From contig JBIKIN010000008.1 in NCBI GenBank assembly GCA_044361595.1, forward strand, positions 1 through 64,000: 64,000 nucleotides of DNA, written 5' to 3'. A model generated the notes under the pieces. The model made no database searches. It saw only the letters and a list, made by a program, of their open reading frames with translations, and was not told where the DNA came from. Position 1 is the stretch's first letter. Every line of letters starts with the position of its first letter. The DNA is from Pseudopedobacter sp044361595 (GTDB taxonomy: Bacteria; Bacteroidota; Bacteroidia; Sphingobacteriales; Sphingobacteriaceae). A program made the translations under genes and the position numbers. Positions 35,707 to 44,216 of the stretch are shown in pieces.

Positions 35707-36373
35707 ATTCAGTGATAGCAAGCAGTTTACTTACATTTTTTTGAATCCATTCAATATCATTTTCCCACCATTTATCTTTTAATAATAATTCGATTTGGGT
35801 TTTGCTAAATCTATACCTAACATGTATCGCTGGTACACCTGACATTATAGAATAAGGTTCCACATTCTTAGTTACCAAAGAATTTGCACCAATTATAGCA
35901 CCGTGACCAATGTTAACACCGTCTGCAATAACAACATTTGCACAAATCCAAACATCACTCCCGATATTTACTTTTCTTTTAGGGTTATGCATGTCATAGT
36001 CACAGAAATTTTTTAAACAATATGGAGGATTAGAATAAATAGAAGGATGCGTACTCACAAAAGTGTGTGTAGGGTGCTTCCCTGGTGCAGTTCTAACATT
36101 TGGACCAATTGAACAAAAACTACCTATTTCTGATTCCAAAATTACAGAATGATCAGAAACATATGTAAACTTCCCTATTTTTGAGTTTTGAATGATTACA
36201 TGTTTACCAGTGAAATTAAAAGTATCAAATTTAACGTTTGATAAACTTGTCATATATCCAATTCTTAAATGTTTACCCCAATATTTGGATTGATACAATA
36301 TTTTTGTTAAAAAATACTTTAAGAAAACAAATAACGGGTTTTGTAAAAAGGAATTATCAAAATATGTTTTCAT
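35690..36373 (-). CDS. Left-handed beta-helix acetyltransferase (CatB/LbH type)
   Basis: The 227-residue product has hexapeptide repeats (GKFTYVSDHSVI, GSFCSIGPNV), the insertion GKHPTHTFVSTHPS with a candidate catalytic His near 97, and GHGAIIGANSLVTKNVEPYSI. It is probably a sugar or chain-modifying acetyltransferase. It is coupled to the flippase gene by a 4-nt overlap. Confidence 0.85.
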   Translation of the reverse strand: MKTYFDNSFLQNPLFVFLKYFLTKILYQSKYWGKHLRIGYMTSLSNVKFDTFNFTGKHVIIQNSKIGKFTYVSDHSVILESEIGSFCSIGPNVRTAPGKHPTHTFVSTHPSIYSNPPYCLKNFCDYDMHNPKRKVNIGSDVWICANVVIADGVNIGHGAIIGANSLVTKNVEPYSIMSGVPAIHVRYRFSKTQIELLLKDKWWENDIEWIQKNVSKLLAITEYEKQT

Positions 36374-37842
36374 ATTATTAAAATTCTTCTTTTAATTCTA
36401 ATATAAATCAAATAAATATTGAAAGACAAAATAATTATAAACACTCCAAATAACATAATTTCAAGTTGCATGTTCTTTAAAAAATACGACATGAAAATAT
36501 ATTTTAAAACAATAATAAATGAAATTTGAAAAACAAGCCAAATTACTTCCTTTTTAAAATTTGAAAAGAAACTTATAGTTAATAATTTCGAATAATAATT
36601 TAATAAAAATACTGTCCCTACAATTACAGCAATTAACCAAGCAATAGCTACGCCATAACCTCCAAAATAGTAACCTAATAAAAAACCAAAAAACACATTA
36701 AAAGAGGCAATAAAAACTTGTGCCTTGATAATTGGATTTAATTTCCCCTCTGCAATGAATGCAAAATAGGACGGACCACACAACAGATTAATATATACAC
36801 TTATTACTGTTAACAAAAGTAAATTGACAAAAACTAATTGCTGACTTCCTATCCAAATTTGAGATATAAACCCACTAAAAATAATTGGAAATGTTAGCAT
36901 TATTAATGAAATTATTGATATGCAAAAAAAACTAATTTTGTAAATTCTATTACTATTATCTACACTTACTGAGTCATTATTATTTTTGACCAATAAAGGT
37001 ATTAAACTTTGATTAGCGTTAGTTACTACACCTCTTAATTGCATAATTAATCGGTTTGCCATTTCATAATAACCTGTAAACTGCAAACCTCCATATTTCG
37101 CCAGTAATAATTTAGTTACTGGCTCATTAAACATTACTGATAAAGAAATTATTTGAAATTTTATCCCATAAGAAAAGATTTCTTTGAATATTGTTTTATC
37201 CCATTGCCATTTAAATGGATTAAAATTTGTTAATTTAATAACAATAAATAAACTACCCAAAATTGTGAAAAAAGATTGTGCTAGTTGTGCCCACACCACT
37301 CCTTTTAAACCATATTTAATAGTTAAAGAGTAGGTAAGACCAAGAAGCACTAGAGATGAAAGTGTAAAAACAATGCTTCTCAAATAATTTTTCTGCATAC
37401 CATCTAGTACGGAAGCATAAACACCGGCAATGGCATTTAGAATTAAACAGCCAATAGAATAAGGTAATATCTCTAGTGCAGTATTAATATATTTAGCATC
37501 TATCACATATTGTAGAAGAATGTCTGCAAAAGGATAAATCAATAAAGATAATACCAAAAAAAATCCCAATATAAAAATAACAGAAGTAAAAATTAAATTT
37601 CTAATGTTTGATTCCCTACCATCTTTTAAATATAAAGCTACAAATCTAACTACAGAAGTAGAAACACCAAAATTAGCTAAATTTGCTATTGAGGAAGTAG
37701 CCATAACAACTGACCAGACACCTAAAAGTTCTACTCCCAAATGTTTAACTAAATATTTGTAAAGAAAAAAGTAAACTATTCCTATTACAGCTATCTGTCC
37801 ACCCGAACTTATAACGTTAATAACAATTTTTTTATTTTTCAT
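36370..37842 (-). CDS. Polysaccharide flippase (Wzx-like, MATE/MOP superfamily)
   Basis: Starting at the ATG at 37842 the product has 490 residues (MKNKKIVINVI) with about 12-14 membrane helices. A frame extending to 37932 would overlap the chain-length gene and is less likely. A GLKGVVWAQL segment and the early NFGVSTSVVRF motif fit the Wzx group. It should move lipid-linked repeat units across the inner membrane. Confidence 0.88.
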   Translation of the reverse strand: MKNKKIVINVISSGGQIAVIGIVYFFLYKYLVKHLGVELLGVWSVVMATSSIANLANFGVSTSVVRFVALYLKDGRESNIRNLIFTSVIFILGFFLVLSLLIYPFADILLQYVIDAKYINTALEILPYSIGCLILNAIAGVYASVLDGMQKNYLRSIVFTLSSLVLLGLTYSLTIKYGLKGVVWAQLAQSFFTILGSLFIVIKLTNFNPFKWQWDKTIFKEIFSYGIKFQIISLSVMFNEPVTKLLLAKYGGLQFTGYYEMANRLIMQLRGVVTNANQSLIPLLVKNNNDSVSVDNSNRIYKISFFCISIISLIMLTFPIIFSGFISQIWIGSQQLVFVNLLLLTVISVYINLLCGPSYFAFIAEGKLNPIIKAQVFIASFNVFFGFLLGYYFGGYGVAIAWLIAVIVGTVFLLNYYSKLLTISFFSNFKKEVIWLVFQISFIIVLKYIFMSYFLKNMQLEIMLFGVFIIILSFNIYLIYIRIKRRILII

Positions 37843-37864
37843 TAGAGATAAGTCCAAAATAATT

Positions 37865-38929
37865 TTAATAAATTTTCTTGAAAAAAAATCTACTTGAAAA
37901 GAAAATAATAGATAAAAATCCAAAAATAACAACTCCGAATACTGTCCCTTTGAGTCTACTTAGTTTATCATTCTCTAATGGCAAAATTGGATCATCAATT
38001 ACTTGAATTAATGGCTTTTCTCTTCTAAATGTAACCTTTGCTAGTTCTAAATTTTTAATAATTTCTTGATAAACTGCACCACTCGCTTGCACATCTACCT
38101 GTCTTTCTTGCGTAGGTACTCTTAGTTTTTGGTAAACTGAGTTAATATTAGGGTTAGCGTCTACAGCAAATGCTACTTTTCTTAAACTGCTATTCAAAAC
38201 ACTTTTAACACTATCCGCTTGGTTCTGTAAAATTGATAGATTTTCTGCAGATTTTTTTGTTTTAGTTTTAACGTAAAACTCATTTACATTTTCTACAATA
38301 TTATTGGTAAATGACTTAGCAAATAATTCATCTTTACTTTTAAACGCTACTTTAATGATAGAAAGTTTTTTTTCTGGTTTAGTAACTTCTAAAAAACTTT
38401 TATTAAAATCTTTTACAAATTGGTTAATTATAGAATCGTGTTGTAAAGTGAATTGATTTTTAGGTATATTAAAATTAATATTCTTTACTTTATCTTTCCA
38501 ATTATCTCTTAATGCATTATACTCAATATATCTATTAACTAATAACTCAATCTTATTGTTAAATGTATCTTTAGATAATAAAGTTTTCTCTATCATTTTC
38601 CTAGATTTATACAATTCTAAAATATTATCTCCCTCAAAAACACCACCGCCACCACCACCTAAGTCAATCCCAACAATAGAAGCCAAACCTGCGTATTGTC
38701 CTAATCCTCCCCCGCTTTCACCTTCTTCTAAAACAAAAGTAGTTTCTGCTGTATAAAATGGTTTTTTAAAAATAGCTAAAGCTAACCCAAAAGCTCCTCC
38801 TAAAATTCCAACAACTAAAATAATCTTCCATTTACTCAATAGATATCTCCACCATTCTTTTAATTTTAAAATGAGCTCTTCTAAAGAAATTTCATCATTT
38901 GGAAGGTTATTGTTTTTTTGAACTTCCAT
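37865..38929 (-). CDS. Chain-length determinant protein (Wzz family)
   Basis: The 354-residue protein has an N-terminal membrane helix at about 36-56 and another near 325-345, with a large coiled periplasmic part between, the Wzz architecture. A glycine run (GIDLGGGGGG) near 85 is distinctive. There is no kinase domain. It regulates polymer length together with the Wzy-like protein, and it follows the export-channel gene by 3 bp. Confidence 0.88.
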   Translation of the reverse strand: MEVQKNNNLPNDEISLEELILKLKEWWRYLLSKWKIILVVGILGGAFGLALAIFKKPFYTAETTFVLEEGESGGGLGQYAGLASIVGIDLGGGGGGVFEGDNILELYKSRKMIEKTLLSKDTFNNKIELLVNRYIEYNALRDNWKDKVKNINFNIPKNQFTLQHDSIINQFVKDFNKSFLEVTKPEKKLSIIKVAFKSKDELFAKSFTNNIVENVNEFYVKTKTKKSAENLSILQNQADSVKSVLNSSLRKVAFAVDANPNINSVYQKLRVPTQERQVDVQASGAVYQEIIKNLELAKVTFRREKPLIQVIDDPILPLENDKLSRLKGTVFGVVIFGFLSIIFFSSRFFFKKIY

Positions 38930-38932
38930 ATT

Positions 38933-41440
38933 TTACTTGATAAAATTAATTACCCCTAAAACAATAGCACCTAGAGAAGCTAAACCAGATATTATCCCGG
39001 CTGTTTCGGCAGGTGTTAGTTTACGACTTTCCGCATTTTTAGGTACAAATATTTCTGCACCTGTTTTAACTACAGGGTAGTTATTAAAAATCAAAAACTT
39101 TTTCGTCGCTTTTACAGCACCATTAGCATATATGATATAAGATCTACCTTTTTTTGCGCCCTCACCAAATCCACCAGCACTTAACACATAAGATTTAAAA
39201 GTTTTGTTTTTATTGTAAACTACGGTATTTGGAGATAAGACCTCACCACTAACTTTTACTGTTTGTAATTCTTTTGGAATATTTAAAATGTCTTCATTTT
39301 CTAAAAATAAATCTTGCTTGGAACGTGGTTTATCTAAAATTCGTGTTAAACTGATCCCTACAAAGGAATTTCTGATAGCCAGATTTTCTAAGTTTAAAGC
39401 CGTTGTATCTTTAGAATTTTTTTGTATTTTTTGGAATTGCTGTATTTTTTGTTGCTCCTTTTCTCGCTCTAATTCCGTATCAAAAGAACGATTTCTTTTT
39501 AATGATGCGCCATCCGTGAATGCTTGTGCAGTTAAACCCCCAGCTCTTTTAACTAAATCAGAAATACGCTCATCTTTTCTAGTAATTACATAGACCCCAG
39601 GATAAACCACTTCTCCTAATATTCTTACTACTCTCTGTTTTTCATAACCAGGGGATTCCCTAATAATTACAAGGTCAAATGGTTTTAGTACAAATTTTGA
39701 GTTATCGATAGTTAAACCTTTATCTAAATCTATTTGAAATATTTCAGCGGTTTTAGCTGAAGAAGATATGGACTCTTCTTCAGCATTATTGATTCTTCTA
39801 GAAATCTCAATTCTTTTCCCTATAGCAGATTCAGTAAATCCTCCAGCCTTAATTATTAGTTCCTCTAAACTCATGTTTTCAGAAAAAGGATATTTGCCTG
39901 GAGCCCTAACTGCACCATCAATATAAAGGGTATATTCTTCACGTAAATCAAATATGGAAGAAATACTTAAAACATCTTCTCGTTTTAGCACTATATCCCT
40001 TTCTTGACCATTCATGATCTTATTTAAATCAATAGAAATTAGTTCTGTGTTTAAATCAGCTGTTAAACGAGTAATATAGGCTCTGTTTTTAAATGCATCT
40101 TCTTTTAAGCCCTCTGCTTTTAAAATTAACTCTTTAACTGTTAAGCCTGCAGTTAATTCGTACTGCCCAGGTCTAAATATTGCACCCTCTATGGTTACTC
40201 TATTTTCAAAACGGTCTAAAATTTCGTTCACAAAATACTTATCTCCGCTTTCAGGAATGTATGTGTCGTATTGATCAGCAGTTACGTCACTAATTTTACG
40301 TTCGGTATCTGTATTTTTCAAAACCTTTATTCTTGCTTTGTAGGCCTTTTCTGTAAATCCTGAGGCAAACTCTAATAATTTATTCAAATCTTCTTTAGGT
40401 TTTAGCTCAAAAATAGCGGGTCTTTTTACCTCTCCTACAATCTCCACTCTTTTTTGGTAAACAGGGATATTGATGATATCTTGATCTTTTAAAGCAATAT
40501 TTCCTTTTAAATCTCCATTCAAAATAAAATCATACACATCTAAAACCGCTACTTTTTTACCATTTCTAATGACTTCTACATTTCTAAAAGAACCATTATC
40601 AGATGGTCCGCCTGAAGAATATAGCGCCGTAAATACAGTAGCTAATGACGGAAGTGTATATGTACCTGGCTTCATTACTTCACCATTTAATATCACTCGA
40701 ATACTTCTGATATTACCTAGTGTAACACTCAATTTGGTTTGCCCTGTATTTAAAGCAGAATATATGGTTGATAATTTAGATTTGATTCTTGCCGTTGCGG
40801 CTTCAATGGTTAAACCAGCTAAAGGAGTAACTCCTATGTTTGGTATGTTTACTGTTCCATCAGGGCTTATGGTTAAACTGTAATTTACTTCCGAGTAACC
40901 ATAAATATCAACTTGTAATTGGTCGCCGGTTCCTAAAACATAATTGAGTGGAGTAGGTAAACGTAAATTAGGCTCGAATGTGGTGGCAGCATTAGAAAAT
41001 AATTCTCTTCCAAATATTTTAGATTTTAAACTTTGTACGGCTATATCTGATTCTTGTTCTGTCTTTTTCCCATCAGATGTTGCAATAGTTTCTACCTGGC
41101 CTTCAAAACTTCTTTGTACACTACCATCTTTTCCTTTTACTGTTGCATCTGAACTTCCAGTTGCCGAGCTTTTAGATCTTAAAGCATCAACTCTAGCCCT
41201 TAGCTTCCCAATTTCTGAAGGTTGCATCCCTTTAGCTAATGCCATATTTTCTAGCTGAGACTCAGGTAAACCAGAAGATTCTACTTGCTTAATAAAATTT
41301 CTGATTTGATCATCAGTCAATTCGTCAACCCTCACGTTACTCAAATTTTGAGTGTTAAAGGTTTGTGCTTGAGATTGGTTTGTAAGGATGATTCCAGTTG
41401 AGATTAAAAAAAGGAATAAGGTTAATTTTTTTATGTTCAT
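38933..41440 (-). CDS. Polysaccharide export outer-membrane protein with multiple SLBB domains (Wza-like)
   Basis: The 835-residue product has a signal peptide ending QSQAQ and a poly-export domain at about 160-225 (YVLGTGDQLQVDIYG). At least five SLBB repeats follow, each with a V-x-GEV or I-x-GAI start (for example VEIVGEVKRPAIF, VTIEGAIFRPGQY, VRILGEVVYPGVY). A C-terminal hydrophobic helix (IISGLASLGAIVLGV) ends the protein. It is twice the length of E. coli Wza. It is probably the first gene of the export operon running down to 24181. Confidence 0.92.
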   Translation of the reverse strand: MNIKKLTLFLFLISTGIILTNQSQAQTFNTQNLSNVRVDELTDDQIRNFIKQVESSGLPESQLENMALAKGMQPSEIGKLRARVDALRSKSSATGSSDATVKGKDGSVQRSFEGQVETIATSDGKKTEQESDIAVQSLKSKIFGRELFSNAATTFEPNLRLPTPLNYVLGTGDQLQVDIYGYSEVNYSLTISPDGTVNIPNIGVTPLAGLTIEAATARIKSKLSTIYSALNTGQTKLSVTLGNIRSIRVILNGEVMKPGTYTLPSLATVFTALYSSGGPSDNGSFRNVEVIRNGKKVAVLDVYDFILNGDLKGNIALKDQDIINIPVYQKRVEIVGEVKRPAIFELKPKEDLNKLLEFASGFTEKAYKARIKVLKNTDTERKISDVTADQYDTYIPESGDKYFVNEILDRFENRVTIEGAIFRPGQYELTAGLTVKELILKAEGLKEDAFKNRAYITRLTADLNTELISIDLNKIMNGQERDIVLKREDVLSISSIFDLREEYTLYIDGAVRAPGKYPFSENMSLEELIIKAGGFTESAIGKRIEISRRINNAEEESISSSAKTAEIFQIDLDKGLTIDNSKFVLKPFDLVIIRESPGYEKQRVVRILGEVVYPGVYVITRKDERISDLVKRAGGLTAQAFTDGASLKRNRSFDTELEREKEQQKIQQFQKIQKNSKDTTALNLENLAIRNSFVGISLTRILDKPRSKQDLFLENEDILNIPKELQTVKVSGEVLSPNTVVYNKNKTFKSYVLSAGGFGEGAKKGRSYIIYANGAVKATKKFLIFNNYPVVKTGAEIFVPKNAESRKLTPAETAGIISGLASLGAIVLGVINFIK

Positions 41441-41479
41441 TGATATGATAATCTGTTATATTTAGGTATAAATTTGGAG

Positions 41480-41892
41480 CTAATTTAAAATGACTAGTAA
41501 CTGTTTAAAAGCTTTAAGATGATTTTTTAAATTTTTATACACTTCGTTATACATTTCTTCTTTATACACATGACTTAATTTATTTCTATCTTCTAAAGTT
41601 TTAAAAAGCTCTAAATATAAACTTTCAGATAAGTATTTATTTAAAAATAAATTTTTATATACCAATTTTGGGGCTCCGATAATTTCTGCTGTTTGTATTT
41701 CTAAAAACAATTTGGAAACTTTCCAAGCTAGCTCAGTACAATATTCAAATTTTTGAATCTTACCATTTTTTATCAAATCTAATTCTATTTCTGAATATTT
41801 AGAATGAGTACCTAATCTAAAGTTTTTTCAAAAGTGTCAATTGCCTGATTTAAACTGTATAACTCAATGTTGAATTTTTGTTTAAGTTCCAT
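41480..41892 (-). pseudogene. Frameshifted HI0074-like nucleotidyltransferase substrate-binding (HEPN-fold) gene
   Basis: The ATG at 41892 opens a frame giving M-E-L-K-Q-K and then LYSLNQAIDTFEKTLD, which ends in TAG at 41812. The rest of the family pattern continues in another frame: LGTHSKYSEIELDLIKNGK, then QKFEYCTELAWK and the HEPN-like RNKLSHVYKEE, to 41480. One missing base near 41813-41817 would reconcile them. These proteins pair with MNT nucleotidyltransferases. The start overlaps the upstream nucleotidyltransferase gene by 43 bp. It may be a real mutation or a sequencing error. Confidence 0.75.
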
Positions 41893-42170
41893 ACATCAAT
41901 TTTTTCTAAAGCATAATGCTTAAATTCTTTGCTGACTTCAAAAAAATCTATTAAATCTATTTTAAAGGGTACAATACTTTCTTGTAACTCCTCTTCTAAA
42001 TCTAATTTGATAATTACTGATAATGGTTTATCGCCCCAAACACCTATATCTATGTCAGACATGGGATGGTTATTACCAACAGCTCTGCTCCCAAATAAAA
42101 AAACTGCATAATCGTCTAAAGGTACTCTTTTGAGCACAATTTCTTTAACGATGTTGATGTAGTTTTGCAT
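41850..42170 (-). CDS. MNT-domain nucleotidyltransferase
   Basis: The 106-residue protein has the minimal nucleotidyltransferase motif LFGSRAVGNNHPMSDIDIGVWG (key G-S-R and D-x-D near 28-43) and the third Asp in PFKIDLIDF near 72. In HEPN-MNT (type VII toxin-antitoxin-like) pairs the MNT partner modifies and silences the HEPN protein. Its partner here is frameshifted. Confidence 0.88.
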   Translation of the reverse strand: MQNYINIVKEIVLKRVPLDDYAVFLFGSRAVGNNHPMSDIDIGVWGDKPLSVIIKLDLEEELQESIVPFKIDLIDFFEVSKEFKHYALEKIDVWNLNKNSTLSYTV

Positions 42171-42190
42171 TTTATATTCTTCTCTAAAAG

Positions 42191-42270
42191 CCTTCGAATC
42201 CGCTCAGACTGACATTAGACTACGCTGAGACTGACACATTCTACTTGTCATGCTGAACGGAGTTGAAGCA
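42191..42270. repeat. Intergenic CTGA-type repeat cluster
   Basis: CGCTCAGACTGAC (42201-42213) and CGCTGAGACTGAC (42223-42235) are direct repeats 22 bp apart. GTCATGCTGAACGGAGTTG (from 42247) is a related unit in the other orientation. Units of the type GTCATxCTGAGCGxAGTCGAAG are, to my knowledge, common intergenic repeats in Bacteroidota. It abuts the gmd stop codon. Confidence 0.7.
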
Positions 42271-43425
42271 TTACTCAAAATAATTCATGGTTTGATAACC
42301 ACCGTCTTTTAAATATTGATCTTTTTTGGTTAAATGCAAATCGGATAAAATCATGTCTTTAACTAAAGCTGGTAAATCATATTTCAATTTCCACCCTAAT
42401 TTTTCTTTAGATTTAGTTGGGTCACCTAATAATAAATCAACCTCTGTTGGTCTAAAATATTTCGGATCAACCTTAACTACAGTCTGTCCCATTTTTAAAG
42501 CATCAACATTTAAGCCTAATTCTTTAGCTTTTTCTTGATCCACATCAATGATTACTCCTTTCTCGTTATCATCTTTTCCGCTAAATTCTACAGTAATTCC
42601 CAATTCCTCAAAACTCATTCTTACAAACTCTCTTACTGTGGTAGTTACTCCAGTTGCAATAACAAAATCTTCTGGTTCTTCTTGCTGTAAGATTAGCCAC
42701 ATAGCTTCTATATAGTCTTTAGCATGTCCCCAATCTCTTTGTGCAGACAAATTGCCTAGATATAAACAATTTTGCAAACCTAAAGCAATCTTACTTGCTG
42801 CTCTGGTAATTTTTCGCGTAACAAAAGTCTCTCCACGTAATGGGCTTTCGTGGTTGAAAAGGATACCATTACAAGCAAACATATTGTAGGCTTCGCGATA
42901 ATTTTTGGTAATCCAAAAACCATATATTTTTGCTACTCCGTACGGAGAACGTGGATAAAATGGAGAATTTTCATCGTAAAATCCTCTTTCATTTTTATTT
43001 TCGGGCATACCACCGTATAATTCTGATGTAGAGGCCTGATAAATTTTGGTCTTTTTTTGTAGACCTAAAATCCTAACGGCTTCTAAGATACGCAAAGTGC
43101 CCATGCCATCTACATTTGCTACGTATTCAGGAGAGTCAAAAGATACCTTAACATGGCTCATAGCGCCTAAGTTATATATCTCATCTGGCTGTATTTCTTG
43201 AACCAAACGAATTAAGTTCGTAGAGTCGGTTAAATCCCCATAGTGTAAAGTTAATTTTACTCCTTGTTCATGAGGGTCTTGATACAAATGATCTATACGA
43301 TCTGTGTTAAAAAGAGAAGTTCTTCTTTTTATTCCATGAACTTCGTAGCCTTTTTTTAATAAAAACTCGGCTAAATAGGCCCCATCCTGTCCTGTGATTC
43401 CTGTGATTAATGCAACTTTACTCAT
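42271..43425 (-). CDS. gmd: GDP-mannose 4,6-dehydratase
   Basis: The 384-residue SDR has the canonical GITGQDGAYLAEFLL start, RRTSLFNTDRIDHLY, NLGAMSHVKVSFDSPEY, STSELYGG (catalytic Ser-Thr/Glu region near 133), YPRSPYGVAKIYG (Tyr/Lys near 160) and LRGETFVTRKITRA. It forms GDP-4-keto-6-deoxy-D-mannose, precursor of GDP-fucose, rhamnose or perosamine. A second, shorter relative is at 29685-30650. It lies between repeat-rich spacers. Confidence 0.95.
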   Translation of the reverse strand: MSKVALITGITGQDGAYLAEFLLKKGYEVHGIKRRTSLFNTDRIDHLYQDPHEQGVKLTLHYGDLTDSTNLIRLVQEIQPDEIYNLGAMSHVKVSFDSPEYVANVDGMGTLRILEAVRILGLQKKTKIYQASTSELYGGMPENKNERGFYDENSPFYPRSPYGVAKIYGFWITKNYREAYNMFACNGILFNHESPLRGETFVTRKITRAASKIALGLQNCLYLGNLSAQRDWGHAKDYIEAMWLILQQEEPEDFVIATGVTTTVREFVRMSFEELGITVEFSGKDDNEKGVIIDVDQEKAKELGLNVDALKMGQTVVKVDPKYFRPTEVDLLLGDPTKSKEKLGWKLKYDLPALVKDMILSDLHLTKKDQYLKDGGYQTMNYFE

Positions 43426-43430
43426 ATTTA

Positions 43431-43679
43431 TTTTTGTTGGAAGAATGGAATTTTGGAGGGTTGGAACGCTCTGCTATTTCAAATTCTTCGTTTTATTAAA
43501 AATTAATTTTTAAACAATTATTTTTGGAATAAAGGAATTTTGATGTTGGGAATTTCCCTTCAATCTAAATTCTTCTACTTTCTGTTTTTGATGGAAAAAT
43601 GGAATTTTAGATGATTGGAATGTTTTTTCAATTTACCTCTATTCCCTCTTTCCACATTCCATACTTCCCATCTTCCATT
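43431..43679. repeat. TGGAA-rich degenerate repeat region, right of the four-helix gene
   Basis: The spacer holds many variants of TGGAATTTTGG, ATTGGAATG and their complements (TTCCATTC, CACATTCC), alternating orientation. A similar stretch lies at 44130-44216 on the other side of the four-helix-bundle gene. No reading frame is supported. Confidence 0.55.
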
Positions 43680-44090
43680 CTAGCCCTTAAGAAAACTATC
43701 TTCCCAAGTTCCATCTTTTATTTTTTGCTGTAACGATTTAATAAGCTGTATCAACTGATTTTCAGTTTTATAATGTAGCTCATCTAATTTTTCAAAATTT
43801 TCATTAGAAATTTGATTAGCCTTTAAAAAACTTACTAAACATGAATGAAATTCGCCACTTGAAGCCAAAGCTATATTTAAAAAATTTAAATACTCTTTAA
43901 TTCCTTTTCTACAATATCCCTCGGCAATATTTCTACTGATACTATGTACACTATCTATACAATTACCCGCTGTTTTTTTTAACTCAAAAGGAAAATTTAA
44001 CAAAACATTGCAAGAGATTACATATAAATCAATAGCGTCGTTCCAAACTCTAAGTTGCTTATAACCTCTGTTAATGTTTTTTCTTTCCAT
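43680..44090 (-). CDS. Four-helix-bundle protein (23S rRNA intervening-sequence protein family)
   Basis: The 136-residue protein has the family pattern LRVWNDAIDLYV near 15-25, then SISRNIAEGYCRKGIKEYLNFLNIALASSGE near 50-80. Members are encoded in rRNA intervening sequences of spirochetes and as stand-alone genes in Bacteroidota polysaccharide loci; their function is unknown. It is framed on both sides by TGGAA-rich repeats, which suggests that gene and repeats moved together. Confidence 0.88.
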   Translation of the reverse strand: MERKNINRGYKQLRVWNDAIDLYVISCNVLLNFPFELKKTAGNCIDSVHSISRNIAEGYCRKGIKEYLNFLNIALASSGEFHSCLVSFLKANQISNENFEKLDELHYKTENQLIQLIKSLQQKIKDGTWEDSFLKG

Positions 44091-44129
44091 TCATTATCTA
44101 TGATTGAGAATTGAAAAATTTACCAAAAC

Positions 44130-44216
44130 TAGTTAATTCCTCCTCAATTATATTTTCCTTCAATCCATTTTTCCAAAATTCCATCTTTCCAGTTTTCCAC
44201 CATTCCCCCCTTCTGA
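44130..44216. repeat. TGGAA-rich degenerate repeat region, left of rfbA
   Basis: On the minus strand this reads as successive GGAATGGTGGAAAAC, TGGAAAGATGGAA and TTTTGGAAAAATGG units, like the units at 43431-43679. It ends against the rfbA stop codon. Confidence 0.5.

Noticed and set aside
37843..37932. Longer start for the flippase
   Set aside because: It would overlap the chain-length gene by 68 bp and add an atypical segment; MKNKKIV at 37842 is a normal Wzx start.
38640..38666. Phase-variable repeat in the glycine-run codons of the chain-length gene
   Set aside because: The CCACCG/CCACCA codons are in-frame, imperfect and only about seven units long; a change would merely add or remove glycine.
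42223..42270. Part of the gmd coding region or a small gene
   Set aside because: No frame fits, and the units match each other as intergenic repeats.
43431..44216. CRISPR array
   Set aside because: TGGAA units vary in length, spacing and orientation and there are no cas genes.
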